Assembly (NCBI RefSeq): GCF_040222815.1 | Contig: NZ_JAVKCH010000048.1 | Coordinates: 310,001 to 374,000, forward strand | Direction: 5' to 3' | From: Imperialibacter sp040222815 | GTDB lineage: Bacteria; Bacteroidota; Bacteroidia; Cytophagales; Cyclobacteriaceae | Length of the DNA: 64,000 nt | Shown: positions 33,194 through 42,311 of the stretch, piece after piece | Layout: every line of letters begins with the position of its first letter | Numbering within the stretch: the first letter of the stretch is position 1 | Made by a program: the position numbers and the translations under genes | The notes under the pieces: generated by a model | What the model was told of the DNA's origin: nothing | Seen by the model: the letters and a program-made list of their open reading frames with translations, nothing else | The model's database searches: none

Positions 33194-34273
33194 ATGAGAA
33201 GAGTATGTTTTGTGACGCACTGCCTGCAGGCAGGAGGGATGGAGCGTGTAATGCTGGAAGTGGTAGCTTACTTTGCTGCAAGAGAAGAGATGGAAATCCA
33301 TTTGGTGCTTTATGGTTTCAATAGAGAAGTTTTTTACCCAGTGCCTAAAAATGTGACGCTGCACCTACCTCCCTTTGTTTTTAAAAATAGCAGCCGTTTT
33401 TTTTCTACCGTCCGAACATTGTTTTTTCTAAGAAAGATACTGAAGGAGCTGAAGCCGACTTCGGCTCTGAGCTTTGGCGAATATTGGAACTCCTTTGTTT
33501 TGCTGGCAACCTTTGGAACTGGTTTGCAGGTGTTTGTGTCCGACAGAAGCCAGCCCGACAAGCCGTTGGGAAGGATGCAACACCAACTCAGAAGATGGCT
33601 CTACCCCACGGCAGCAGGCGTGATTGCACAAACTGAAACGGCTGCCGCCATCTATCGCAAAATATACAAACCGAAGCGGATGGAGGTAATTGGGAACCCA
33701 ATAAGAAAGATTGCAACTACAGACAGGCCAAGGGAAAAAGAAATTCTCATGGTAGGAAGGCTCATCCAGACCAAGCACCAGGATCAGCTCATTACGATTT
33801 TTGCGCAATTGAATGCCCCGGAATGGCGGTTGGTCATTGTGGGGGAGGATCACCTGAAACAACATCACCTTGAAAGGTTGAAGCGGTTGGCGGTTAGTTT
33901 GGGGGTCGCTGACAGGGTAGAGTTTGCCGGTAAGCGCCTCGATGTGGAATTGTATTATAATAGGGCGTCTTTATTTGCGTTCACTTCTTCCTCAGAGGGT
34001 TTTCCAAATGTAATTGGCGAGGCCCTGGCTGCTGGCTTGCCTGTGGTGAGCTATGATTGTGTGGCTGGGCCAGCTGAAATGATAACAGATGGACAAAACG
34101 GTTTCTTGATCCCGCTTTTTGATCAAAAGTTATTTGAGAGGCGCCTTCAGCAACTGATAGACAACCCTGGTTTGCAAAAGGATATGAGTGACAGAGCTAT
34201 TAAAAGTGTCGACAAATTTGATCCTTTGGTAATTGGAAGAAGATTTTATGATTTTATTGTTCCCCGGGAGTGA
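33194..34273 (+). CDS. Family 4 glycosyltransferase
   Basis: A 359-residue GT-B enzyme. The N-terminus VCFVTHCLQAGGMERVMLEV has the GG loop and the C-terminal domain has ILMVGRLIQTKHQDQLI and the signature SSSEGFPNVIGEALAAGLPVV with the catalytic Glu pair. It is closest in style to the GalNAc/galactosyl GT4 enzymes of polysaccharide loci. ATG at 33194, overlapped by the next gene's GTG. Confidence 0.87.
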   Translation: MRRVCFVTHCLQAGGMERVMLEVVAYFAAREEMEIHLVLYGFNREVFYPVPKNVTLHLPPFVFKNSSRFFSTVRTLFFLRKILKELKPTSALSFGEYWNSFVLLATFGTGLQVFVSDRSQPDKPLGRMQHQLRRWLYPTAAGVIAQTETAAAIYRKIYKPKRMEVIGNPIRKIATTDRPREKEILMVGRLIQTKHQDQLITIFAQLNAPEWRLVIVGEDHLKQHHLERLKRLAVSLGVADRVEFAGKRLDVELYYNRASLFAFTSSSEGFPNVIGEALAAGLPVVSYDCVAGPAEMITDGQNGFLIPLFDQKLFERRLQQLIDNPGLQKDMSDRAIKSVDKFDPLVIGRRFYDFIVPRE

Positions 34274-35196
34274 AAAATAGCGTAACCATAAAAAAAGTGA
34301 TAATAATAGGCGTGCGGGGATTTATTGGCTCGCACTTAAAGACCTATTTGGAGAATAAAGGGTACAATGTCTACGGCGCAGATGTAATAGTGGACTACGT
34401 CGCTAAAAACTACTTTCTCATTGATACTACGAACGATGGTTTTGAGAGTGTGTTCAAAGAACAGGTGTTCGATTTGTGTGTTAATTGTTCCGGCGCAGCA
34501 AGTGTGCCCGACTCCATTAGAAACCCCCGCCGAGACTATCATTTGAATACCAGTAATGTCTTTGGTTTATTGAATGCGATAAGAGACAAACAACCCGATT
34601 GTCGTTTCATCAATTTGTCGAGTGCTGCGGTCTACGGCAACCCAACAAGCCTGCCCGTGGCTGAAGAGGCGATCCCGAAACCATTGTCCCCTTATGGGTA
34701 TCACAAGTACATGAGTGAAACGATATGCAGAGAGTTCTATGAACAATTCGGTTTGGCCACTTGTAGCTTGCGAGTTTTTTCAGCGTATGGAGAGGGGCTC
34801 ACAAAACAAATTTTCTGGGACCTCTATCAAAAGTCAAAGGCCAAACTAAAAGTAGAACTATTTGGCTCAGGTAACGAAACCAGGGACTTCATTTATGTAC
34901 TTGATTTGGTGAGACTTATTGAGTTGATAGCCATACACGGTAAGTTTCATGGGGAGGCGGTCAATGCGGCTAGCGGCATAGAAACTTCAATCAGGTCTGC
35001 AGCCGAGACATTCTTTTCCTATTACCCTCATCCGCCTCAAATTAAATTTACGCAGACTGAACGACAGGGCGACCCATCACGCTGGGTGGCGGACATTTCA
35101 AAAATAAAAGAGAACTATAACTACAGTCCCGAATTTACATTAGAGGAAGGCCTCCGGCGCTACTACCAATGGGTGCAACAGAAAGAAAAACAATAG
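34270..35196 (+). CDS. NAD-dependent epimerase/dehydratase (extended SDR)
   Basis: A 308-residue extended SDR with IIIGVRGFIGSHL (GxxGxxG, residues 12-24), NLSSAAVYGNP and the catalytic SPYGYHKYMSE (Tyr-x3-Lys), then ETRDFIYVLDLV. It makes or reshapes a nucleotide sugar; C4 epimerase or reductase-like function is possible. GTG start overlapping the GT4 stop. It sits between two GT4 genes and probably provides the donor for one of them. It overlaps the next gene by 28 bases. Confidence 0.8.
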   Translation: MKNSVTIKKVIIIGVRGFIGSHLKTYLENKGYNVYGADVIVDYVAKNYFLIDTTNDGFESVFKEQVFDLCVNCSGAASVPDSIRNPRRDYHLNTSNVFGLLNAIRDKQPDCRFINLSSAAVYGNPTSLPVAEEAIPKPLSPYGYHKYMSETICREFYEQFGLATCSLRVFSAYGEGLTKQIFWDLYQKSKAKLKVELFGSGNETRDFIYVLDLVRLIELIAIHGKFHGEAVNAASGIETSIRSAAETFFSYYPHPPQIKFTQTERQGDPSRWVADISKIKENYNYSPEFTLEEGLRRYYQWVQQKEKQ

Positions 35197-36311
35197 GAAT
35201 CATCTACAATTTCAGGAGTACCTGGATGGGTGGGCTGATCTATATCCTGAATGCAATCAAAATATTGAATTGGCTGGATGATGAGGAAAAGCCCAGAATT
35301 ATTCTCTTTTACAGAAAGGACCTAAAAAGGTTTGTCGATGAAATTGAGTATCCTTATCTGGAAGCTGTGGAATGGGAGTTTCCTTCCTTCTACAAAGGCT
35401 ATATTAACTCTTGGTTGACACTAAAAAACCAGTTCGTCGAGCCTATTATAAGAAAATATTCCGTTGATGCGATATTCCCCCTGAGAGACTATCCTGTGCG
35501 AAGCAGAGGCAAGGTGAAGCTTGTGAGCTGGTATGCAGACTTGCAGCACAAACACTATCCCCATTTTTTTAACAAGAAATATTTATGGGAAAGCGAACTG
35601 AGAACCAGATTAATTCTTTGGAATAACAAAGACCTGGTGGTCTCAAGCGAGGCCGTCCGAGACGATTTTAACCGGTTTTACCGTGCTTCAAAAGCCAGTA
35701 ACCTTCATGTATTCCATTTTGCTTCAGTGATCGATAGTTTTAGTTTTCCCGGTCGGGACATTGTTACCGACAAGTTCAAGTTGCCAGCTGGCTATTTTTT
35801 AGTCTCCAACCAATTTCACAAGCACAAAAACCATAAAATTGTGTTAGAGGCACTCATCAGGCTAAAAAGCCAAGGTTGCAAACCAGTTGTGGTCATGACG
35901 GGAAAAATCCCTGACGATACCAGCATGCCGCACATTGCCGAATTGAAATCTCTGATCGCTGACCACGAGTTGCAAGGACAAGTATTTCTTCTGGGGCTGC
36001 TTGCGAGAGAAGAGCAGCTTTGTCTTATGAAGTACGCACAGGCTGTCATCCAGCCTAGTCTTTTTGAAGGATGGAGCACGGTGATTGAAGATGCGATATC
36101 CCTGCAAACTCCCGTTATTGCCTCAGATATCGATGTGAACGTGGAACAACTTGGCAGTTGGGGCGTATATTTTGATCCACATAGCCCAAATCAGCTGGCG
36201 TCAGCTATCAAAGAGTTTCCTGAGAGAACCGATTTCGACAAGATGATCTTTGAGCGTTACGATGAAAGAGTTAGAAAGGCAGCAAGAAGCTTTATTTCTA
36301 TTTTTAGTTAA
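35169..36311 (+). CDS. Family 4 glycosyltransferase
   Basis: A 380-residue GT-B enzyme with an N-terminal GIIYNFRSTWMGGLIYILNA and a C-terminal FLLGLLAREEQLCLMKYAQ followed by QPSLFEGWSTVIEDAISL, a good GT4 donor-site signature with Glu-x7-Glu spacing. Its start overlaps the epimerase. After it comes a 105-base gap, the first sizeable break since 30850. Confidence 0.83.
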   Translation: MGATERKTIGIIYNFRSTWMGGLIYILNAIKILNWLDDEEKPRIILFYRKDLKRFVDEIEYPYLEAVEWEFPSFYKGYINSWLTLKNQFVEPIIRKYSVDAIFPLRDYPVRSRGKVKLVSWYADLQHKHYPHFFNKKYLWESELRTRLILWNNKDLVVSSEAVRDDFNRFYRASKASNLHVFHFASVIDSFSFPGRDIVTDKFKLPAGYFLVSNQFHKHKNHKIVLEALIRLKSQGCKPVVVMTGKIPDDTSMPHIAELKSLIADHELQGQVFLLGLLAREEQLCLMKYAQAVIQPSLFEGWSTVIEDAISLQTPVIASDIDVNVEQLGSWGVYFDPHSPNQLASAIKEFPERTDFDKMIFERYDERVRKAARSFISIFS

Positions 36312-36416
36312 GCAAAGGTTGATTACTTTTTTACAAATGCTCGTTCATTTTTCAAATTCGTGGAATTTTTCCACCTGGGTTCAATGCAATAGACCTTATT
36401 ATATGCCGATCCAAAA
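36312..36416. promoter_or_regulatory. Gap with a perfect hairpin before the last GT4 gene
   Basis: Contains GTGGAA-TTT-TTCCAC (36360-36374), a perfect six-base-pair stem, and TACTTTTT near 36323, one base short of the TAnnTTTG consensus. An internal promoter or processing site for the downstream genes is possible. No T-run follows the stem, so it is not a simple terminator. Confidence 0.3.
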
Positions 36417-37553
36417 ATGAAGAGCCAGATAGTCTTCGTCAATCAAAGCTCAGGGTATCTCATGATCGACATTGTCAACGCATTTGACGGGATTTATGAC
36501 GAACGAACAATTATTTCAGGAATTGTGGTGGAGCGAAACACTGCGCTTCAGAAGGAAGTGAAACAAGAAAGAATAATTCCCTACGATCGCAGTACAAAAT
36601 TTAGAAGGATTTTTACATGGGTTTGGGGCTTTATTCAGATCGTTTGGTTAATTCGGTGGAAATACCCGAAAGCTCATCTTTTTTTGGTCACCAACCCTCC
36701 GTTCTCCACCTTGCTTCCTTTCTTTTGCCGAAACTCTTTCAGTTTTTTGATTTTTGACGTCTATCCAGACGCTCTCATTGAGTATAAGGTGTTGAAGGAA
36801 GAGTCATTCATTGTTCGAAAATGGAGAAAATACCACGAAATTGTTTTCAAAAGAGCCACAAGGGTAATAACCATAAGTTCAGGAATGAGGCAGAATTTAC
36901 TTCAATATTACCCTGGCGTGCCCATAGACACTGTTAATGTGTGGGCCGACGGACTTTTCTTTAAGCAAATACCAAAGGACAAAAACCCTTTCATTACTGA
37001 CCAAAGCCTTGCCGACAAATTTGTTATCATGTATTCTGGGAATCTTGGCCGCACGCACGATGTAGATATCCTGGTCGATATTGCCGAGAAACTACAGGAC
37101 ACCGATGCCTTCGTGCTTATTATTGGTGGCGGTGAGAAACGTGACATGATCGATAAGAAAATTGAAAAATTGAAATTGAAAAATTGCAGATTATTGTCGC
37201 TATTGCCTGTCCAGATGTTACCTTACAGTATGTCGGCTGCTGACTTAGGGGTGGTGAGTTTGGGGCGAGAGGCATCTTTGCTAAGCGTGCCCAGCAAGAC
37301 ATTTAGTTTGTTGTCTGCCGGCCGCCCCCTATTATGTATTGCCGACCCGAGTTCTGAACTCGCTTGTTTGGTTAAAGAACATTTGGTCGGCGAATCTTTT
37401 TCGCCGTCTCAATTGGATCAAATGGTTTCATTTATTAGGAAATTGATGCAGGACAACGTGTTGAAAGACCAGCTTTCAAAGAATGCATTAGATGCCTCGA
37501 AAAAGTACACTCCAAATAATGCGTCAGAAATTGCCGCATGGTATTCAGCTTAG
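36417..37553 (+). CDS. Family 4 glycosyltransferase (WbuB-like)
   Basis: A 378-residue GT-B enzyme. The middle has IFDVYPDALIEYKVL and ITISSGMRQNLLQYYP, as in the WbuB/WcaI-like GT4 enzymes; the C-terminal domain has VIMYSGNLGRTHDVDILV and VPSKTFSLLSAGRPLL. It directly precedes the initiating phosphoglycosyl transferase and probably adds the second sugar of the repeat unit, as enzymes in this position often do. Confidence 0.8.
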   Translation: MKSQIVFVNQSSGYLMIDIVNAFDGIYDERTIISGIVVERNTALQKEVKQERIIPYDRSTKFRRIFTWVWGFIQIVWLIRWKYPKAHLFLVTNPPFSTLLPFFCRNSFSFLIFDVYPDALIEYKVLKEESFIVRKWRKYHEIVFKRATRVITISSGMRQNLLQYYPGVPIDTVNVWADGLFFKQIPKDKNPFITDQSLADKFVIMYSGNLGRTHDVDILVDIAEKLQDTDAFVLIIGGGEKRDMIDKKIEKLKLKNCRLLSLLPVQMLPYSMSAADLGVVSLGREASLLSVPSKTFSLLSAGRPLLCIADPSSELACLVKEHLVGESFSPSQLDQMVSFIRKLMQDNVLKDQLSKNALDASKKYTPNNASEIAAWYSA

Positions 37554-37649
37554 ATTTTCGATCAAGCCCTGGATCACCCTGCAGAAACTGAAAAAAGGCT
37601 ATCCACTGACGCTCACAATCAGTAAAAAGACCTCAGTTTAAAAGTCGCT

Positions 37650-38261
37650 ATGTACGTTTTTTTGTTTAAGAGGCTAATAGATATTAGTGTGGCCGCTACC
37701 TTACTTGTGTTAGTATCGCCAGTGCTCGTCTCACTTTCGGTGATACTCGTAATTTCGAATAGAGGCAAGCCTTTCTTTTTTCAGAATAGGCCTGGAAAAA
37801 ATGGTGTGCTTTTCCGAGTGATTAAGTTTAAGACCATGAACGACAAGCGTGATTCCATGGGTAATCTGCTTAAAGATAGTGAAAGAATAACCAGAGTGGG
37901 GAGGCTTGTGCGGTCGACGTCCTTAGATGAAATCCCTCAATTATTTAATGTTTTGAAAGGTGAGATGAGTCTTGTCGGGCCAAGGCCTCTTTTGATCCAA
38001 TACTTGCCTCTTTATAATGACCAGCAGGCACGTCGCCATGAAGTTAGGCCTGGAATCACTGGATGGGCGCAAGTAAATGGAAGGAATTCTATTTCTTGGG
38101 AACAGCGATTCACATTTGATTTGTATTATGTAGATAATGTTTCCCTGAGCCTTGATATGAAAATTCTTTTTCTTACTATCAAAAAGGTCTTTATGAAGGA
38201 AGGAATCAACTCAGCAAAGGATGTTACAATGGAAGCATTTAAGGGAAATAGGGCAAATTAG
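37650..38261 (+). CDS. Initiating phosphoglycosyl transferase, small monotopic type (PglC-like)
   Basis: A 203-residue sugar transferase of the bacterial PGT superfamily. One N-terminal re-entrant hydrophobic helix (RLIDISVAATLLVLVSPV), KFKTMND, the catalytic dyad Asp93-Glu94 (SLDEIPQLFNVLKGEMS), LVGPRPLL and PGITGWAQVNGRN are all present. It moves a phospho-sugar from a UDP-sugar to undecaprenyl phosphate, the committed step of the repeat unit. The short form, followed by a PglD-like acetyltransferase, resembles Campylobacter PglC, which uses diNAc-bacillosamine. A PglE-like aminotransferase lies further on (45756), while no PglF homologue is in the window. Confidence 0.88.
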   Translation: MYVFLFKRLIDISVAATLLVLVSPVLVSLSVILVISNRGKPFFFQNRPGKNGVLFRVIKFKTMNDKRDSMGNLLKDSERITRVGRLVRSTSLDEIPQLFNVLKGEMSLVGPRPLLIQYLPLYNDQQARRHEVRPGITGWAQVNGRNSISWEQRFTFDLYYVDNVSLSLDMKILFLTIKKVFMKEGINSAKDVTMEAFKGNRAN

Positions 38262-38270
38262 AATAACAAA

Positions 38271-38912
38271 TTGAAGAAGATAGCAATCTACGGTGCAGGC
38301 GGGTTCGGAAAAGAAATTGCATGTTTGATCAACCATATCAACAGTGAGTTTCTAACTTGGGATTTCATCGGGTTTTTTGATGACGGGCTTCCAAAAGGCT
38401 TCAAGAACAAATTTGGGACAGTATTGGGAGGAATTCAAGACTTAAATAGTTACTCAGAAGAACTGGGAATTGTCATTTCAGTGGCGAGCCCTGCGGTAAT
38501 AGAAGATTTGTCCGGGAAAATTGACAATCAGCTTGTGTATTTTCCAAACCTAATTGCACCTAATGTTCTATTTCTTGACAAAGCGTCCATGAAGATTGGG
38601 AAGGGCAATGTTGTCTTCTTCAGTTGCCGAATAAGCTGCGATGTCACAATTGGCAACTTTAATTTGCTAAACAGTATGGTTTCGTTGGGTCACGACGTAG
38701 TGACGGGAGACTACAACGTTATTGGCCCCTCTTCCCGCATTTCAGGCGAAACTACCATTGGCAATGCTAACTTTTTCGGCGTTCAATCTACCGTTCTTCA
38801 GGGATTGAAAATAGGAAACAGAACTAGAGTTGGTGCCGGAAGCGTTATCATGCGGAACACAAAGAATGATGCATTGTATTTAGGGAACCCGGCGAAACGG
38901 ATTGTATTTTAG
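38271..38912 (+). CDS. PglD/NeuD-type sugar N-acyltransferase
   Basis: A 213-residue protein with an N-terminal Rossmann-like domain (KKIAIYGAGGFGKEIACLI) and a C-terminal left-handed beta-helix with LGHDVVTGDYNVIGPSS and VQSTVLQGLKIGNRT, then GNPAKRI. This is the architecture of PglD and NeuD, which acetylate UDP-4-amino sugars or sialic acid precursors. The start is TTG at 38271, ten bases after the PGT stop, since the family begins at the first strand. Its neighbour downstream is a ketoacyl synthase, so the acyl donor may be an acyl-ACP instead of acetyl-CoA; that is an inference. Confidence 0.82.
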   Translation: MKKIAIYGAGGFGKEIACLINHINSEFLTWDFIGFFDDGLPKGFKNKFGTVLGGIQDLNSYSEELGIVISVASPAVIEDLSGKIDNQLVYFPNLIAPNVLFLDKASMKIGKGNVVFFSCRISCDVTIGNFNLLNSMVSLGHDVVTGDYNVIGPSSRISGETTIGNANFFGVQSTVLQGLKIGNRTRVGAGSVIMRNTKNDALYLGNPAKRIVF

Positions 38913-38934
38913 TAAATAACATTAAGTATCGAAT

Positions 38935-39999
38935 ATGGCTTTTCAATATATTCCTAACATTGCCGTCAAAGGAATGGCTGCTTGCGTTCCAAAAAAAATC
39001 GAAGATAACCGAGAGCTCTCTTTGTTTGAGACAGAAGATGATAGGAACAAGTTTATTCAGGCGACAGGCATATTGAAACGGCATACAGTTAAAGGAAGCG
39101 ATTTATGTGCTTCAGACCTTTGTTTTCAAGCGGCAGAGACTCTCCTGGCTGAAATTGGGTGGGAAAGAAGTGAGATAGGTTATCTGATATTTGTATCACA
39201 AACCCCGGACTACATTTTCCCAGCTACTGCATGTATTCTTCAAAATAGGCTGGGGCTTAGCCAGGAATGTTACGCAATGGATATATCCCTTGGCTGCTCT
39301 GGTTGGGTATATGGATTAACTACGATTGCATCACTGCTTTCTTCAAGTGTCAACATGAAAAAGGGTTTACTGTTAGTTGGCGATACCACCACCATAACCA
39401 AATCTCCAAAAGACAAAAGCACATACCCACTTTTCGGCGATGCCGGCACTGCAACTGCCGTTCAGTATGAAGAGGGGAGCATCGGGCTGAAGATTCATGC
39501 AGCCACCGATGGAAGTAGTCACAAAGCTATAATGATTCCTGATGGTGGCTTCAGGAATTTTTTCTCCAGTGATTCTTTGGTTGAACACGAGATTGAGCCC
39601 GGTATTGTTAGAAATAGTCTTCAAAGCATTCTTGATGGGCCCGGCGTTTTTACGTTTGGAATAACTAAAGCGCCAAAAAGTATATCCAGCGTATTAGAGT
39701 ATTTTGACATCAAGATTGACGCCATCGACTATCTCGTTTTGCATCAGGCTAATAAAATGATGAACGAAAAAATTAGAAAGAAGCTTAAAATTGAGCCGGA
39801 AAAGGTGCCATATTCACTTCCAGAGTATGGAAATACTTCATCGTCATCTATTCCTTTAACGATGGTTTCGCAACTATGCGACCCACTTAGATTCCGACAC
39901 AACGTCATTGTTGCATGCGGATTTGGGGTAGGATTGTCATGGGCTTCTGTGATTTTGGAAACGAATAAAATTGTGTGTCCTCCGGTTATTGAAATATGA
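38935..39999 (+). CDS. 3-oxoacyl-ACP synthase III (KASIII/FabH-like), first copy
   Basis: A 354-residue thiolase-fold condensing enzyme. The catalytic triad Cys121 (DISLGCSGWVYGL), His270 (VLHQANKMM) and Asn300 (EYGNTSSSSIP) is complete. FabH-type enzymes condense a starter acyl-CoA with malonyl-ACP. The gene is followed by its own ACP, a second KASIII with the triad at the same residue numbers, and two SDRs, so it belongs to a dedicated acyl-chain module rather than housekeeping fatty-acid synthesis. The stretch from here to 43100 is visibly more AT-rich than the start of the locus. Confidence 0.88.
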   Translation: MAFQYIPNIAVKGMAACVPKKIEDNRELSLFETEDDRNKFIQATGILKRHTVKGSDLCASDLCFQAAETLLAEIGWERSEIGYLIFVSQTPDYIFPATACILQNRLGLSQECYAMDISLGCSGWVYGLTTIASLLSSSVNMKKGLLLVGDTTTITKSPKDKSTYPLFGDAGTATAVQYEEGSIGLKIHAATDGSSHKAIMIPDGGFRNFFSSDSLVEHEIEPGIVRNSLQSILDGPGVFTFGITKAPKSISSVLEYFDIKIDAIDYLVLHQANKMMNEKIRKKLKIEPEKVPYSLPEYGNTSSSSIPLTMVSQLCDPLRFRHNVIVACGFGVGLSWASVILETNKIVCPPVIEI

Positions 40000-40025
40000 A
40001 TTAAAACACATTTAAAAGAAGAAAA

Positions 40026-40253
40026 ATGGAAGAAAAATTTATCAAAGCTTTCAAAGAGGCGTTAGAATTGGAAGATAGGACAATCGACCTCACAGATACT
40101 TTTCGAGACTATGAGGAATGGGATTCGTTAGGTCATCTATCACTTATAGCAATTCTTGATGAGGAATTTGGTGTTGTCATTGAACAGGCCGAGTTTAATA
40201 AACTAAACACAGTTGGAGAACTAATGGTAGAAGTTAAAAAGAGAATGGTTTAA
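40026..40253 (+). CDS. Acyl carrier protein
   Basis: A 75-residue acidic four-helix protein with the phosphopantetheine site at Ser34 (YEEWDSLGHLSL). The motif has Trp-Asp-Ser-Leu in place of the AcpP Ala-Asp-Ser-Leu, common in specialised ACPs of polysaccharide and polyketide loci. It lies between two KASIII genes and would carry the growing or finished acyl chain. ATG at 40026, 26 bases after the first KASIII. Confidence 0.88.
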   Translation: MEEKFIKAFKEALELEDRTIDLTDTFRDYEEWDSLGHLSLIAILDEEFGVVIEQAEFNKLNTVGELMVEVKKRMV

Positions 40254-40340
40254 CATCCCAAGTATTGAATTGTGACAAGTTAATTATTGTAATAGTCTGA
40301 CAATTATGCACCGTCGAATATTTTAAAAGATGCTTTTACT

Positions 40341-41402
40341 ATGTCACTACTAAGTTTTAATGGGATAGGTATTTCAGGTTTGTCTGCCGCAGTGCCAACA
40401 AATACGATTGATAACCTGGCCTACCAAAATGCTCTCTTTGGCAAAGAGGTGGCACATGATATCGTCAGCAAGACTGGGATATTTGAGAGGCGTTTTGCCC
40501 CCCCCGGGATGTGTGCCTCTGACCTTTGCTACGCAGCAGCCGAAAAGCTACTGACAGATTTAGCTATTGACCGATCAGAAATAGATCTTGTCTTATTTAT
40601 TTCTCAGACCCCTGACTATCGAATGCCCGCAACCTCGGTTCTTTTGCAAAACAGGTTAGGGCTTTCAAAGCAAACTGCTGCATTTGACGTCAACTTAGGA
40701 TGTTCGGCATTTGTCTACGGTCTGTCAATAGCTTTTTCTTTTCTTCAGCAAGGTGGTTTTCGCAAGGTGTTGCTGTTGGATGGCGAAACCCGGTCAAGGG
40801 TGTATTCTGAAAACGACAGAAAAGTTGCGTATTTATTTGGAGACGGTGGTGTTGCGGCTGTTCTTGAACGAGATAAAAAATTTGGAGACAGCTATTTTTC
40901 TCTAAATTCAGATGGGAGTCGAGAGAATTTGATAAAAATAGACGCCGGAGGCTATCGCAAACCAAGCTCGGCCGACACAGTGGCTAGCCGCATGGTGGAT
41001 GATTTCGGAAACGTAAGAAGCGAAGAGCATGGCTACATGAATGGTGCGGATGTATTCAATTTTGTAATTGATGAAATCCCGAAAGATCTTCGGAGATTGT
41101 CGGAATATGCTGAAACCGATTTACATTCGCTGGATTATTATATTTTTCACCAGGCTAATAGTTATATGAACAACTATCTGGTAAAAAAACTAAAAATTCC
41201 TGTGCACAAAGTTCCTACCTCTTTGGAGCGGTTCGGGAATACTTCATCTGTGTCTATTCCATTGACTATAGTTGACAAACTGAAATTGCAACTAAAAGAG
41301 TCAAATAATGTGCTTTTATGTGGATTCGGTGTCGGTATGTCCTGGGCCTCTGCTATTCTCGAAATGAGGGCTTGTCAAATAAGTGATCTGGTAGAACTAT
41401 AG
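40341..41402 (+). CDS. 3-oxoacyl-ACP synthase III (KASIII/FabH-like), second copy
   Basis: A 353-residue paralogue of the enzyme at 38935, with Cys121 (DVNLGCSAFVYGL), His270 (IFHQANSYM) and Asn300 (RFGNTSSVSIP). Both copies share the ASDLC and FISQTPDYRMPAT-like segments, so they arose by duplication and diverged well beyond allelic difference. They may work in sequence, as a heterodimer, or one may act as acyltransferase; CerJ-type KASIII homologues do esterify sugars. An 87-base gap separates it from the ACP gene and 144 bases follow. Confidence 0.88.
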   Translation: MSLLSFNGIGISGLSAAVPTNTIDNLAYQNALFGKEVAHDIVSKTGIFERRFAPPGMCASDLCYAAAEKLLTDLAIDRSEIDLVLFISQTPDYRMPATSVLLQNRLGLSKQTAAFDVNLGCSAFVYGLSIAFSFLQQGGFRKVLLLDGETRSRVYSENDRKVAYLFGDGGVAAVLERDKKFGDSYFSLNSDGSRENLIKIDAGGYRKPSSADTVASRMVDDFGNVRSEEHGYMNGADVFNFVIDEIPKDLRRLSEYAETDLHSLDYYIFHQANSYMNNYLVKKLKIPVHKVPTSLERFGNTSSVSIPLTIVDKLKLQLKESNNVLLCGFGVGMSWASAILEMRACQISDLVEL

Positions 41403-41525
41403 ACATTTAACATCATAATTGGAGTAATCTTGTGTTCATACCTAGATTCAGTTCGCAATCTTGATGAGAGTGCTGTTTCTAATAGGTAACTTCAAGAGCT
41501 GCTCGCTTATTCTTCAATGCCAAAA

Positions 41526-41533
41526 TATATTTG
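41526..41533 (+). promoter_or_regulatory. Bacteroidota -7 promoter element before the SDR pair
   Basis: TATATTTG is a perfect TAnnTTTG match, 13 bases before the ATG at 41547, in a 144-base gap. No clear TTG at -33 was found. It would give a nearly leaderless transcript for the two reductases. Confidence 0.45.
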
Positions 41534-41546
41534 AACCCAGTCTACC

Positions 41547-42311
41547 ATGGATTCTCCATTTCTTTTAACAAACGAACATGTAATTGTAACAGGCGCTTCA
41601 TCAGGTATCGGGCGTCAATGTGCGATTGCATTCAGCAGGCTCGGTGCGAATCTCACGTTACTGGGCAAAAGTGAGGAGCGCTTGAATGACACGCTTTCGC
41701 AATTGGAGCGAAAAAAGGAGCATCAATTTTTTTGTTTGGATTTGCTAAAGAGTGAAGAAATGGAAAAAGTAGTCGAATTATCAGTTAAAAAACTAGGTAA
41801 AGTGCATGGCCTCGTTAACTCGGCCGGCATAGCAACTACTATACCGCTAAGATCAGTCACGAATGCTAAAATGGAAGATTTTTTTTCGGTTAATGTTTTT
41901 GGGGCTATAAATCTGACCAGAATTGTTACAAAGAGATATTTCATGTCACCAAACAAGGGCAGTATCATTTTTATAGCTTCCATCATTGGTGTGGTGGGTG
42001 ACTCCGGAAAGTCGTTGTACGGAATGACAAAAGGTGCCCTGATATCGGGGGTAAGGTCACTTTCTATCGAATTGGCGGCCCGAAATATTAGAGTCAATGC
42101 TGTTTCGCCAGGGGTCGTCGTAACGCCAATGTTAAGCAATGCATCTTATAGCAAGGATCAAATGGCATTTGAAAAAATAAAGAATGCTCATCCACTCGGC
42201 TTGGGGGCTCCTGAAGATGTTGCTAATTCTTGTGCCTTCCTCCTGTCTGATGCAAGTCGATGGATAACTGGCTCTAATTTGATAATTGATGGAGGATATT
42301 CTGCGGTTTGA
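41547..42311 (+). CDS. Short-chain dehydrogenase/reductase (FabG-like), first of pair
   Basis: A 254-residue classical SDR. VTGASSGIGRQ (residues 14-24) binds NAD(P); NSAGIA is the structural Asn-Ala-Gly motif; Ser145, Tyr158 and Lys162 (SLYGMTKGAL) form the active site. The end WITGSNLIIDGGY is typical of FabG-like reductases. After two ketoacyl synthases and an ACP, reduction of a 3-oxoacyl-ACP to a 3-hydroxyacyl-ACP is the obvious reaction, though a sugar ketone is also possible. It overlaps the next gene by one base (TGATG). Confidence 0.85.
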   Translation: MDSPFLLTNEHVIVTGASSGIGRQCAIAFSRLGANLTLLGKSEERLNDTLSQLERKKEHQFFCLDLLKSEEMEKVVELSVKKLGKVHGLVNSAGIATTIPLRSVTNAKMEDFFSVNVFGAINLTRIVTKRYFMSPNKGSIIFIASIIGVVGDSGKSLYGMTKGALISGVRSLSIELAARNIRVNAVSPGVVVTPMLSNASYSKDQMAFEKIKNAHPLGLGAPEDVANSCAFLLSDASRWITGSNLIIDGGYSAV